From: an uncultured Actinomyces sp.
GTDB lineage: Bacteria > Actinomycetota > Actinomycetes > Actinomycetales > Actinomycetaceae
NCBI GenBank assembly: GCA_915069725.1
Contig: CAJZFF010000135.1
Span: 1-5,878, forward strand
DNA: 5,878 nucleotides
Direction: 5' to 3'
The notes beneath the pieces were generated by a model. The model was not told where the DNA came from and made no database searches. It worked only from the letters and a program-made list of their open reading frames with translations. Below, in pieces: positions 1 to 5,227 of this stretch. Made by a program: the position numbers and the translations under genes. Numbering within the stretch: position 1 is the first letter of the stretch; every line of letters starts with the position of its first letter.

Positions 1-719
1 TCGCGGCCCGTGCGCTCGCGCAGGTCCCGCACGAAGAAGGAGACGTCGCCCAGCGGCGTGCCGTCAGCAAGAGTGGCGCCGTCGGGGCGCACCTGGAAGG
101 AGACCCAGCACTGGGCCTGAGGGGCGAGGCCCTTGACCATGGAGGCGAGCGCCTGCGCCTCATCCAGACGCGGAAGCGTCTCCAGGGCGAACAGGTCGAC
201 CCCCTCCCCCACCAGCACCTCGATGCGAGGCAGGTGAACCTCCTGGAAACCGGGGGCCTCGGAGATGTCGATGCCGTAGGCGCCGGTGTACTCGCTGCCA
301 TCAGCCAGATAGGCCCCATAAGGTCCGAGCCCTCCGGCGACGAGCACCGGCTCCTCGGGGTGCTCCTTGCCGAACTGGTGGGCCGCCTCCTCGGCCAGGC
401 GGGCGCCGGCTGCGATGACCCGCCTCGCGCCGGCAGCATCCTCCCCGGAGCGGATCAGCGCCGGGAGCGTGGCCTGGTAGGTGTTGGTGGTGATGACACG
501 AGCCCCCGCATCCAGGTAGTCGGAGTGCACCTCGCGCACGACGTCAGGCGCCATGGCGAGCGCACGCGCCGACCACAGCGCGTTGCGGGTGTCGACCCCG
601 CGGGCGTCGAGCTCGGTCCCCATCGCCCCGTCGAGGACGACCGGACCTCGGGCCAGTAGATCAGACAACCGGACCGGCTCTCGCCCGAAGGACGTGGCGG
701 ATACCGAGAGCGTTCGCAT
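1..719 (-). CDS. mmuM: Homocysteine S-methyltransferase, 5' part (C-terminus off the left edge)
   Basis: This enzyme moves a methyl group from S-methylmethionine (or S-adenosylmethionine) to homocysteine, giving methionine in the cytosol. The first 239 residues are visible and there is no stop before the window edge. The N-terminus carries the family signature LDGAMGTELDARG (residues 29-41), followed by ITTNTYQAT (76-84), GGLGPYGAYLADGSEYTG (129-146), FALETLP (177-183) and WVSFQV with DGTPLGD (205-225), all in the usual order for a Pfam S-methyl_trans TIM barrel. The family's three zinc-binding cysteines lie in the missing C-terminal part, so metal binding cannot be checked. The ATG at 717-719 fits the usual short lead-in before the barrel. 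No Shine-Dalgarno is seen, and TACCGT sits 6 nt upstream, so a leaderless mRNA is likely. The divergent permease gene supports S-methylmethionine as the donor. The family assignment is firm; the exact methyl donor is inferred. Confidence 0.93.
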   Translation of the reverse strand, partial: MRTLSVSATSFGREPVRLSDLLARGPVVLDGAMGTELDARGVDTRNALWSARALAMAPDVVREVHSDYLDAGARVITTNTYQATLPALIRSGEDAAGARRVIAAGARLAEEAAHQFGKEHPEEPVLVAGGLGPYGAYLADGSEYTGAYGIDISEAPGFQEVHLPRIEVLVGEGVDLFALETLPRLDEAQALASMVKGLAPQAQCWVSFQVRPDGATLADGTPLGDVSFFVRDLRERTGR

Positions 720-725
720 TGCGAC

Positions 726-731
726 ACGGTA
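726..731 (-). promoter_or_regulatory. Candidate -10 element of mmuM (leaderless)
   Basis: On the minus strand TACCGT (TANNNT form) is followed by exactly 6 nt (gtcgca) and then the ATG. This spacing puts the transcription start at or next to the start codon. No consensus -35 is visible. It is inferred from spacing and from the absence of a Shine-Dalgarno. Confidence 0.4.
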
Positions 732-737
732 TCGAAT

Positions 738-747
738 GGCTCGAGCC
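738..747. promoter_or_regulatory. Palindrome GGCTCGAGCC between divergent mmuM and mmuP
   Basis: A perfect 10-bp palindrome lies near the middle of the 49-bp gap, between the two candidate -10 elements (726-731 and 756-761). It would sit in or beside both -35 regions. It could be an operator through which one regulator controls uptake and use of S-methylmethionine together. A 10-bp GC-rich palindrome can also occur by chance, so this is a candidate only. Confidence 0.3.
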
Positions 748-755
748 GGCACCGG

Positions 756-761
756 TAGCGT
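756..761 (+). promoter_or_regulatory. Candidate -10 element of mmuP (leaderless)
   Basis: TAGCGT (TANNNT form) lies 7 nt before the ATG at 769, and there is no Shine-Dalgarno between them. The same hexamer at the same distance precedes the ATP-grasp gene on the other strand. No clear -35 is present. Confidence 0.4.
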
Positions 762-768
762 CTCAGGC

Positions 769-2250
769 ATGGACCCGGTTGCACATCACCGCGAGCCCGC
801 CGCCGCATCGGATACCTCACCCGCCGCCCCCACTCAGCCCCGGCACGATGGTCCCGAGGATCCGGGACGCCCCGACAACCAGGGGCGTGTCACCGCGCTG
901 GAACGCCGCATGAACCGACGTCACCTCATGATGATTAGCTTCGGCGGGGTCATCGGCACGGGACTGTTCCTCTCGACCGGCAACACGATCCACCAGGCCG
1001 GCCCCTTGGGGACCGTACTGGCCTACTCCATCGGCGCAGTCATCGTCTACCTGGTCATGCTGTGCCTGGGAGAGCTGAGCGTTGCGATGCCCTTCACCGG
1101 CGCCTTCCATGTCTACGCCCGCCAGTACCTGGGGCCCGCCACGGGTTTCGTTACTGCCATCCTGTACTGGCTCACGTGGACGGTCGCTCTGGGAAGTGAG
1201 TTCACCGGCGCGGCGATCATCATGTACGGGTGGTTCCCAGGCGTTCCGGTATGGGTGTGGGCGGCCGCCTTCATCATCCTGGTTCTCGTGCTCAACATGG
1301 TCTCGGTCCGGGTCTTCGCCGAGGCGGAGACCGTGCTGTCAGGGATCAAGGTGGTGGCCATCATCGTGTTCATCGCTCTGGGCACGGCCGCGATCGTCGG
1401 GCTGTTGCCCTACGAGGGGCACCGCTCGTTCCTGGGGCTGACGAACCTGTACCGGGACGGCCTCTTCCCCAACGGCTTCGGCGCAGTGTTCACCACGATC
1501 CTGGCCGTCAACTTCGCTTTCTCCGGCACCGAGCTCATCGGCATCACCGCCGGGGAGGTCGAGGACCCGGGCACCACTGTTCCGCGCGCGATCCGGGCGA
1601 CCCTGGCCCGCCTGGCCATCTTCTTCATCGGCTCGATCATCGTCATCGCAGCACTGATCCCGTGGGAGAAGGCCGGAGTCGAAGAGAGCCCCTTCGTGAC
1701 GGTCCTGTCCAGAATCGGCGTGCCCTACGCCGGGACCCTCATGAACATCGTCATTCTGGCCGCGATCCTGTCAGCGGCGAACTCGGGGCTCTACGCCTCG
1801 ACCCGCATGCTGTGGTCGCTGGCCAACGAGGGCACTCTGCCCAAGGTCCTGGCGCGCACTAATCGCTTCGGTGTGCCCGCCCTGGCGATGGGCCTGTCGA
1901 TGGTCGGCGGGCTGGCCTCGCTGCTGACCTCGACCTATGCGGCCTCCACGGTCTACCTGGTCCTTGTGTCAGTCTCCGGTCTCGCCGTCGTCCTGGTGTG
2001 GGTGGTGATCGCCGCGTGCCATCTGTCCTTCCGACGGCGCTGGCTCACTGAGGGCCGCAGCCTTGGGGACCTGGCCTACCGGGCTCCCGGGTATCCGTGG
2101 GTCTCGATCGCGGCGCTGGGGCTGTCTATGGCCTCGTGCCTGCTCATCGTCTTCGATCCCGAGCAGCGCGCCGGCCTAGCGATCACCGCCGTCTTCCTCG
2201 TGGTCTGCTACGTGGGCTACTGGGGAGTCAACCGCCGCGTCAGTCTGTGA
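769..2250 (+). CDS. mmuP: Amino-acid permease, S-methylmethionine type (APC superfamily, AAT family)
   Basis: This is a 493-residue integral membrane transporter, close to the usual 450-490 of the LysP/GabP/MmuP group, probably with 12 helices and driven by proton symport. Family motifs are ISFGGVIGTGLFLSTG (residues 56-71) in helix 1, ELSVAMPFTGAF (102-113), FSGTELIGITAGEVEDP (251-267) in the substrate-binding helix region, and SAANSGLYASTRMLWSLA (335-352). The first ~50 residues are hydrophilic and Pro/Ala/Asp-rich, longer than usual. The frame is open from 553, but starts before about 719 would lie inside mmuM on the other strand. ATG 736 is possible; ATG 769 is preferred because TAGCGT lies 7 nt upstream and the coding character begins later. 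S-methylmethionine as substrate is inferred from the divergent methyltransferase gene, since close paralogues carry lysine, proline or GABA. The permease family is near certain and the substrate is likely. Confidence 0.9.
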   Translation: MDPVAHHREPAAASDTSPAAPTQPRHDGPEDPGRPDNQGRVTALERRMNRRHLMMISFGGVIGTGLFLSTGNTIHQAGPLGTVLAYSIGAVIVYLVMLCLGELSVAMPFTGAFHVYARQYLGPATGFVTAILYWLTWTVALGSEFTGAAIIMYGWFPGVPVWVWAAAFIILVLVLNMVSVRVFAEAETVLSGIKVVAIIVFIALGTAAIVGLLPYEGHRSFLGLTNLYRDGLFPNGFGAVFTTILAVNFAFSGTELIGITAGEVEDPGTTVPRAIRATLARLAIFFIGSIIVIAALIPWEKAGVEESPFVTVLSRIGVPYAGTLMNIVILAAILSAANSGLYASTRMLWSLANEGTLPKVLARTNRFGVPALAMGLSMVGGLASLLTSTYAASTVYLVLVSVSGLAVVLVWVVIAACHLSFRRRWLTEGRSLGDLAYRAPGYPWVSIAALGLSMASCLLIVFDPEQRAGLAITAVFLVVCYVGYWGVNRRVSL

Positions 2251-2281
2251 GTCCCGCTGGCGGTCCGGCGCCCGAGGGGCC

Positions 2282-2656
2282 TTAGCGGGTCTCGATGATC
2301 TGCTTGCCGAAGGGGAAGCAGGTGACGGGGATGAGCTTGATGTTGGCCACGGCCAGCGGGATCCCGATGATGGTGATGGCCTGCGCTGCGGCGGTGGTGA
2401 CGTGACCGATGGCCAGCCAGAGCCCGGCGACGAGGAACCAGATGATGTTGCTGATTCCGCTCATGGCGCCGGCCCCGGGGGCCGGAACCACCTCACGTCC
2501 GAAGGGCCACAGGACGTAGGCGGCGATACGGAAGGAGGCGACGCCTGCGGGAATCGTGACGATGAGCAGGCAGGCGATCAGCCCGAAGAAGAGGTAGCTG
2601 AGGAAGAGCCAGAACCCGCCGAAGACGACCCAGATGATGTTGAGCAGCGTGCGCAT
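2282..2656 (-). CDS. yccF: YccF-family small inner-membrane protein
   Basis: This 124-residue membrane protein is built from two copies of the YccF (DUF307) unit. Repeat 1 is about residues 5-57 (NIIWVVFGGFWLFL, then TIPAGVASFRI, then WPFGREVV). Repeat 2 is about 69-121 (NIIWFLVAGLWLAI, then IGIPLAVANIK, then FPFGKQII). The duplicated NIIW, the central IP and the PFG end of each unit can be read directly. About four hydrophobic stretches are visible. The biochemical role of YccF is not established; it is a predicted cytoplasmic-membrane component. It lies 49 bp downstream of the ATP-grasp gene on the same strand, so co-transcription is possible, although TATGGT 11 nt before the ATG could serve as its own promoter. 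Its end is convergent with mmuP with 31 bp between the stops. The family call is strong. Confidence 0.9.
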   Translation of the reverse strand: MRTLLNIIWVVFGGFWLFLSYLFFGLIACLLIVTIPAGVASFRIAAYVLWPFGREVVPAPGAGAMSGISNIIWFLVAGLWLAIGHVTTAAAQAITIIGIPLAVANIKLIPVTCFPFGKQIIETR

Positions 2657-2667
2657 GGCACCTATCT

Positions 2668-2693
2668 ACCATACCCGGGCATCTCGAGAGCCC
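2668..2693 (-). promoter_or_regulatory. Candidate yccF promoter with adjacent interrupted palindrome
   Basis: On the minus strand TATGGT (2668-2673) resembles a -10 hexamer and lies 11 nt before the yccF ATG. Just upstream, 2677-2693 is an interrupted inverted repeat: on the plus strand GGGC, one extra A, the perfect 8-bp palindrome TCTCGAGA, then GCCC. It would fall in the spacer between -10 and -35, an operator-like place. As RNA it could instead fold into a 6-bp hairpin with one bulge and act as a weak terminator after the ATP-grasp gene, though no U-tract follows. The function is inferred. Confidence 0.3.
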
Positions 2694-2705
2694 CGTTCCC
2701 GCACG

Positions 2706-3626
2706 TCACCAGAAGATGCGCTGGGCGATGGCGTCGGCGAAGTTGTCCAGCGCCTCCGGTGCCGCCCCGAGGTAGAGGCCCGCGTCGATCAGCGAGACCT
2801 CCATGAGGTAGAAACCGCCCTGACCGTCTCCGACGACGTCGACACGGTTGAACAGGAGCTGGATGTCGCGGCCGGAGACCTCCTTGATCAGCGTGTGGAT
2901 GGCCTTGCGCACCCGCTCGCCCCAGAGCCACTCCTGCTCACTGGGTTCGCGCGCCGTGACGATCTCCTCGTGGATCTCGTCGGTGGACTTGAAGGAGGGG
3001 TGGAGCATCGGGGCCTTCTCCACCGCGTGGGACAGCACGCCGTTGAAGTAGACCAGGGAGACCTCACCCTTGCGGTCGACCTCCTCGAGGTAGCGCTGGA
3101 CCATGACGGTGCGCCCGCGGCGCAGGTGGTGCATGGCGTCATTGATCGCCGCGGACCGGGAGGCGGCGTCGGTGGCGGTGTATCGCCCGGTGCCGCGCCC
3201 GCCCGAGGAGACGGCCGGCTTGACGACGAAGTCGCCGTGGGCCGGGAAACGGGTGTGAACCTGGTGCTTGGAGTAGCCGGCCTCCGGCTCCAGCCAGGTC
3301 GTCGGGATCATGGGGACTCCCCACTCGCTGAGCCGGGTGAGATAGTGCTTGTCCGAGTTCCAGGTGACGACGTCGGGGTGGTTGGCAAGCCTGGGCACCG
3401 ACCTGGCCCACTGAAGGAACCGGGAGTAGTTGCCCTTGGTGGCGTAGTCGCGCACGCTGCGCAGCACGACCGTGCCGGACTGGCTCCAGTCGACGTCGGG
3501 GTCGTCCCATACGGCAACCCGCGGCTCAATGCCGCGCGCACGTAGGGCATCGGGCAGGCCACGGTCATCGTCATCAAGGTCAGGGAAGTCGGCGCAGGTC
3601 GCCAGCGTCACGATCGGGTCGCTCAT
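2706..3626 (-). CDS. ATP-grasp ligase of unknown substrate (DcsG/RimK-like)
   Basis: This 306-residue cytosolic protein belongs to the ATP-grasp superfamily, whose members activate a carboxylate as acyl phosphate and join it to an amine or other nucleophile. The N-terminal part has VAVWDDPDVDW (37-47) and VVLRSVRDYATK (53-64), where many relatives read 'vRS.wDY'. WNSDKHYL (89-96) and FVVKPAVSSGGRGTGRY (133-149) are nucleotide-binding segments with Lys93 and Lys136, and GEVSLVYFNGVLSHAVEK (187-204) follows. The C-terminal block is RVDVVGD...YLMEVSLIDAGLYLGAAPEAL. As I recall the family, this block usually reads MELELIEPSLYL; Glu276 is kept but the second acidic position is Ser278. ATG 3624-3626 was chosen over upstream in-frame starts because TAGCGT lies 7 nt before it and the upstream residues look non-coding. 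Relatives include the D-cycloserine ligase DcsG, but no biosynthetic partners are nearby, so the substrate is unknown. Confidence 0.85.
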   Translation of the reverse strand: MSDPIVTLATCADFPDLDDDDRGLPDALRARGIEPRVAVWDDPDVDWSQSGTVVLRSVRDYATKGNYSRFLQWARSVPRLANHPDVVTWNSDKHYLTRLSEWGVPMIPTTWLEPEAGYSKHQVHTRFPAHGDFVVKPAVSSGGRGTGRYTATDAASRSAAINDAMHHLRRGRTVMVQRYLEEVDRKGEVSLVYFNGVLSHAVEKAPMLHPSFKSTDEIHEEIVTAREPSEQEWLWGERVRKAIHTLIKEVSGRDIQLLFNRVDVVGDGQGGFYLMEVSLIDAGLYLGAAPEALDNFADAIAQRIFW

Positions 3627-3633
3627 GCGGCCC

Positions 3634-3639
3634 ACGCTA
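3634..3639 (-). promoter_or_regulatory. Candidate -10 element of the ATP-grasp gene (leaderless)
   Basis: TAGCGT on the minus strand is followed by 7 nt (gggccgc) and the ATG at 3626. No Shine-Dalgarno is present. The rest of the 181-bp gap to the divergent membrane-protein gene (3627-3807) shows nothing else I can name. Confidence 0.4.
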
Positions 3640-3795
3640 CCGCGCGCAGCACCGCGGCGAGAGCCACCGACATGTGACGCTGAACCGCGCCCGCACCAGC
3701 GAACATGACTACCTACCGGTTGGGGCGACCAGCGGGTCTCCGTTCCGCAACCTTTCGACACCCACACGCTGCCCAGCCCGCGCGTGCGAGGGTGC

Positions 3796-3801
3796 CACAA
3801 T
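3796..3801 (+). promoter_or_regulatory. Candidate -10 element of the 3808 membrane-protein gene
   Basis: CACAAT is followed by 6 nt (gccgag) and the GTG at 3808. The match to TATAAT is 4 of 6, and the spacing fits a leaderless mRNA. This is the main reason to prefer GTG 3808 over the in-frame GTG at 3784. The -35 is not recognisable. Confidence 0.35.
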
Positions 3802-3807
3802 GCCGAG

Positions 3808-4320
3808 GTGACTTCTCAAACCCGCAGGCCGCGCATCACCGCCGCGCAGCGCTACTGGGCATCCATGGCCGCCATCGTCGTCGTGACCATTCTTGCCGCG
3901 GGCCTGCTGGGAGGAACCGTCTCGATACTCACCGGCGCCCGCGCGGGCCGCAGCAGCATGTGGGGCGGCATGGTGGTCGCGCTGGTCATGCTGGCGGGCT
4001 GGACCCTCGGCACCCGGGTGCGCGACCGCAAGAAGCTCGACCTGCCCCTGTGGCACCGTCTCACCGAGGAGCAGGCGGCCACGCTGAAGCAGTACCACCA
4101 GTGGTCGCGCACCGGCCGCATCGAGCAGGACGACGACGCCAAGCACACCTCCGTCGGGCGGAGCGGCCATCACCGCAGCGGGCGGACCGGCGCCGGCGCG
4201 TCGAAGGCAGCGCCGTCGAGGGGGTCCTCCTCGACCGGAGCGATGTCGAAGCGTGACCGCGCCCGTGCCGCCGACGTGCGCCGTCGCAGGCAAGGCCGCG
4301 AGGGCCGTTCGTCGCACTGA
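3808..4320 (+). CDS. Small membrane protein with basic C-terminal tail, function unknown
   Basis: I do not recognise the family. From GTG 3808 the product is 170 residues. A short basic N-terminus (TRRPRITAAQRYW) leads into a hydrophobic segment at about 19-42 and a second at about 52-69 (GGMVVALVMLAGWTLG). Then comes RVRDRKKLDLPLWHRLTEEQ and an amphipathic stretch to about 108. The last ~60 residues are low-complexity, Gly/Ser/Arg-rich and strongly basic, ending in SKRDRARAADVRRRRQGREG. The basic flanks suggest both termini face the cytoplasm, with a short loop outside; the tail could bind nucleic acid or acidic lipids. Codon use agrees with a real gene. GTG 3784 is an alternative start giving 8 more residues; neither has a Shine-Dalgarno. 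The gene is divergent from the ATP-grasp gene and upstream of tRNA-Lys. Confidence 0.75.
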   Translation: MTSQTRRPRITAAQRYWASMAAIVVVTILAAGLLGGTVSILTGARAGRSSMWGGMVVALVMLAGWTLGTRVRDRKKLDLPLWHRLTEEQAATLKQYHQWSRTGRIEQDDDAKHTSVGRSGHHRSGRTGAGASKAAPSRGSSSTGAMSKRDRARAADVRRRRQGREGRSSH

Positions 4321-4413
4321 ATGGGGACACCGGGCAGCACGCAGTGGCAACGCGACCCCCAGCCCCACCTCTTGAGACTTGCCGCACAATCGCCTGGTTT
4401 CACGGTTCCTGAC

Positions 4414-4442
4414 TGGACGAAGCCCTCCTCCATCCGTAAAGT
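4414..4442 (+). promoter_or_regulatory. Weak candidate promoter for tRNA-Lys
   Basis: TGGACG (4414-4419, 4 of 6 to TTGACA) and TAAAGT (4437-4442, 4 of 6 to TATAAT) are separated by 17 nt. This predicts a start near 4449, about 44 nt before the tRNA. The remainder of the 172-bp gap 4321-4492 holds no gene that I can support. Both hexamers are imperfect, so the site is tentative. Confidence 0.3.
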
Positions 4443-4492
4443 ATTCCTCCGTCGCCCAGCGAGCCACGTCAAATGACATCGCTGTGGTGAAA

Positions 4493-4568
<76 letters not shown>

Positions 4569-4604
4569 CGAAGGGCACGCGCTTCGCCCGGGATGATCCC
4601 GAAG
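4569..4604 (+). other. Mutually exclusive hairpins right after tRNA-Lys
   Basis: CTTCG at 4582-4586 can pair with CGAAG on either side: 4569-4573 immediately after the tRNA CCA, or 4600-4604. GGG/CCC around ATGAT at 4590-4600 is a further possible stem. The flanking arms are imperfect direct repeats (CGAAGGGCAC and CGAAGGCAC). This may be a terminator or a 3'-processing structure of the tRNA transcript. There is no U-tract, and short stems are common in GC-rich DNA. Confidence 0.25.
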
Positions 4605-4625
4605 GCACATCAGCAGGCGCGTCAC

Positions 4626-4645
4626 GGAGGTTGAAGACAACCTCC
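4626..4645 (+). terminator. Strong 8-bp hairpin downstream of tRNA-Lys
   Basis: GGAGGTTG (4626-4633) and CAACCTCC (4638-4645) form a perfect 8-bp stem with the 4-nt loop AAGA. An alternative register pairs CGGAGG (4625-4630) with CCTCCG (4644-4649). It lies 57 nt after the tRNA-Lys CCA. It is the best inverted repeat of the window and could end the tRNA transcript, although no T-run follows, or be part of a structured small RNA. The structure is clear and the role is inferred. Confidence 0.45.
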
Positions 4646-4743
4646 TCCGCACTGAGAAGCTCTCAGGACGCCACCGTCTCATCGGTTCCCACGCCCTCGT
4701 GACCACTGTCTGCAGCGGCGCAACCAGCCGCCGTGCCAGGAGT

Positions 4744-4827
4744 CTTGCTCCGCAAGCGCGCCGGTTTAGCAGTTAGCAGGTAGGCATCTACCCCAGCACG
4801 CGCTGCTACCCCAGGCCCTTTCGGGCC
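4744..4827 (+). other. Hairpin-rich leader before the 4859 small gene
   Basis: Successive inverted repeats precede the small gene: CTTGC-TCC-GCAAG (4744-4756); GGTAG-GCAT-CTACC (4779-4792), which can lie inside a longer pairing TAGCAG (4774-4779) with CTGCTA (4803-4808); and GGCCC-TTTC-GGGCC (4814-4827). TAGCAG is also directly repeated at 4767-4772, so two alternative pairings exist. This looks like a structured 5' leader, ending 19 nt before the Shine-Dalgarno. I do not recognise a known riboswitch class. The rest of 4605-4743 holds only the 4626-4645 hairpin, a short GCGGC/GCCGC repeat (4715-4731) and no supported gene. Confidence 0.3.
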
Positions 4828-4846
4828 GACGACGTTGAAGGAAGAT

Positions 4847-4852
4847 GAGGAG
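4847..4852 (+). promoter_or_regulatory. Shine-Dalgarno of the 4859 small gene
   Basis: GAGGAG lies 6 nt before the ATG at 4859. This decides the start against the in-frame ATG at 4835 and is the strongest sign that this short frame is translated. Confidence 0.7.
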
Positions 4853-4858
4853 ATACGT

Positions 4859-5083
4859 ATGACACGCAACATTCACACCATGACCACCATGACGACTCCG
4901 GCCACCGGGCCGGCAACCACCGACACTCTGGCCGACGAGGCCGCCATCAGGGAGCTCTTCGCCGCCCGCGCCGAGCTCGCCTCTCTGGGGGCAACCGCCT
5001 CCCCCTCCCGCCTCGAGCGGGCGCTGGAGCGCCTGGAGGCGGCGCAGCAGGCCTCGCGGCGAGTGCTCGCCCAGGCCGCCTGA
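4859..5083 (+). CDS. Small orphan protein, 74 residues, function unknown
   Basis: I do not recognise this protein. The N-terminal ~22 residues are Thr/Met-rich and look disordered (IHTMTTMTTPATGPATTDT). Residues about 24-44 (LADEAAIRELFAARAELASLG) and 50-74 (SRLERALERLEAAQQASRRVLAQ) are Ala/Leu/Glu/Arg-rich and very likely two amphipathic helices joined by a short Ser/Pro turn, so a helical hairpin or coiled-coil dimer is plausible. There is no signal peptide, membrane segment, cysteine or recognisable DNA-binding motif. The start is fixed by GAGGAG 6 nt upstream. It sits alone between tRNA-Lys and the peroxiredoxin, with a hairpin-rich leader before it and an inverted repeat over its stop codon. 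The good ribosome binding site favours a real gene, but its length makes the call moderate. Confidence 0.6.
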   Translation: MTRNIHTMTTMTTPATGPATTDTLADEAAIRELFAARAELASLGATASPSRLERALERLEAAQQASRRVLAQAA

Positions 5084-5113
5084 CCCGGAGGTCCCACCCG
5101 CAGCCGGGTCGGG
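5079..5113 (+). terminator. Inverted repeat overlapping the stop of the 4859 gene
   Basis: GACCCGG (5082-5088) and CCGGGTC (5104-5110) are perfect 7-bp arms around a 15-nt loop. The stem extends to 10 pairs with CCT/GGG, including one G-U. The left arm contains the TGA stop. There is no T-tract after it, as is common for terminators of GC-rich actinobacteria. It probably separates the small gene from the peroxiredoxin transcript. Confidence 0.4.
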
Positions 5114-5191
5114 GATTCCGTGCGACTGACGTCCCGAACGTCTGCCAGATCACGAAAGTAAGTCCTCGAATTCACTGCCGCAGGCACCGGA

Positions 5192-5218
5192 GGCGATGCG
5201 AGGATAAACGCATCCGCC
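5192..5218 (+). promoter_or_regulatory. Hairpin just upstream of the peroxiredoxin ribosome binding site
   Basis: GGCGATGCG and CGCATC-C-GCC form a 9-bp stem with a single C bulge (5215) and the A-rich 8-nt loop AGGATAAA (5201-5208). It ends 9 nt before the GAGGAGG site. In RNA it could affect stability or translation start. As DNA it could be an operator covering a -10-like GATAAA. A shorter inverted repeat GACGT-CCCGA-ACGTC lies upstream at 5128-5142. Neither role is proven. Confidence 0.3.
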
Positions 5219-5227
5219 CAGGAGCCC

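Noticed and set aside
234..659. Plus-strand frame MNLLETGG... inside mmuM
   Set aside because: It is the antisense shadow of the clear methyltransferase, with no family resemblance or ribosome binding site.
553..768. Longer start for the permease (ATG 553 or 736)
   Set aside because: Most of this stretch lies antisense within mmuM and reads as Arg/Ser/Pro-rich shadow sequence; 769 has a fitting -10 spacing.
2270..2280. GCCC-GAG-GGGC as terminator between mmuP and yccF
   Set aside because: A 4-bp stem with a 3-nt loop and no U-tract is too weak to call in GC-rich DNA.
2402..3545. Long plus-strand frames over yccF and the ATP-grasp gene
   Set aside because: They are low-complexity antisense translations of recognised minus-strand genes, a usual effect of high GC.
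3709..4479. Minus-strand frame of 256 codons over the membrane-protein gene
   Set aside because: The composition is Arg/Ala/Gly-rich with no recognisable segments, whereas the plus-strand frame gives two proper hydrophobic segments.
4699..4776. Arg/Ser-rich 25-codon GTG frame that could be a leader peptide before the 4859 gene
   Set aside because: There is no Shine-Dalgarno and no clear promoter, and frames this short arise easily by chance; worth recalling only if the region proves to be transcribed.
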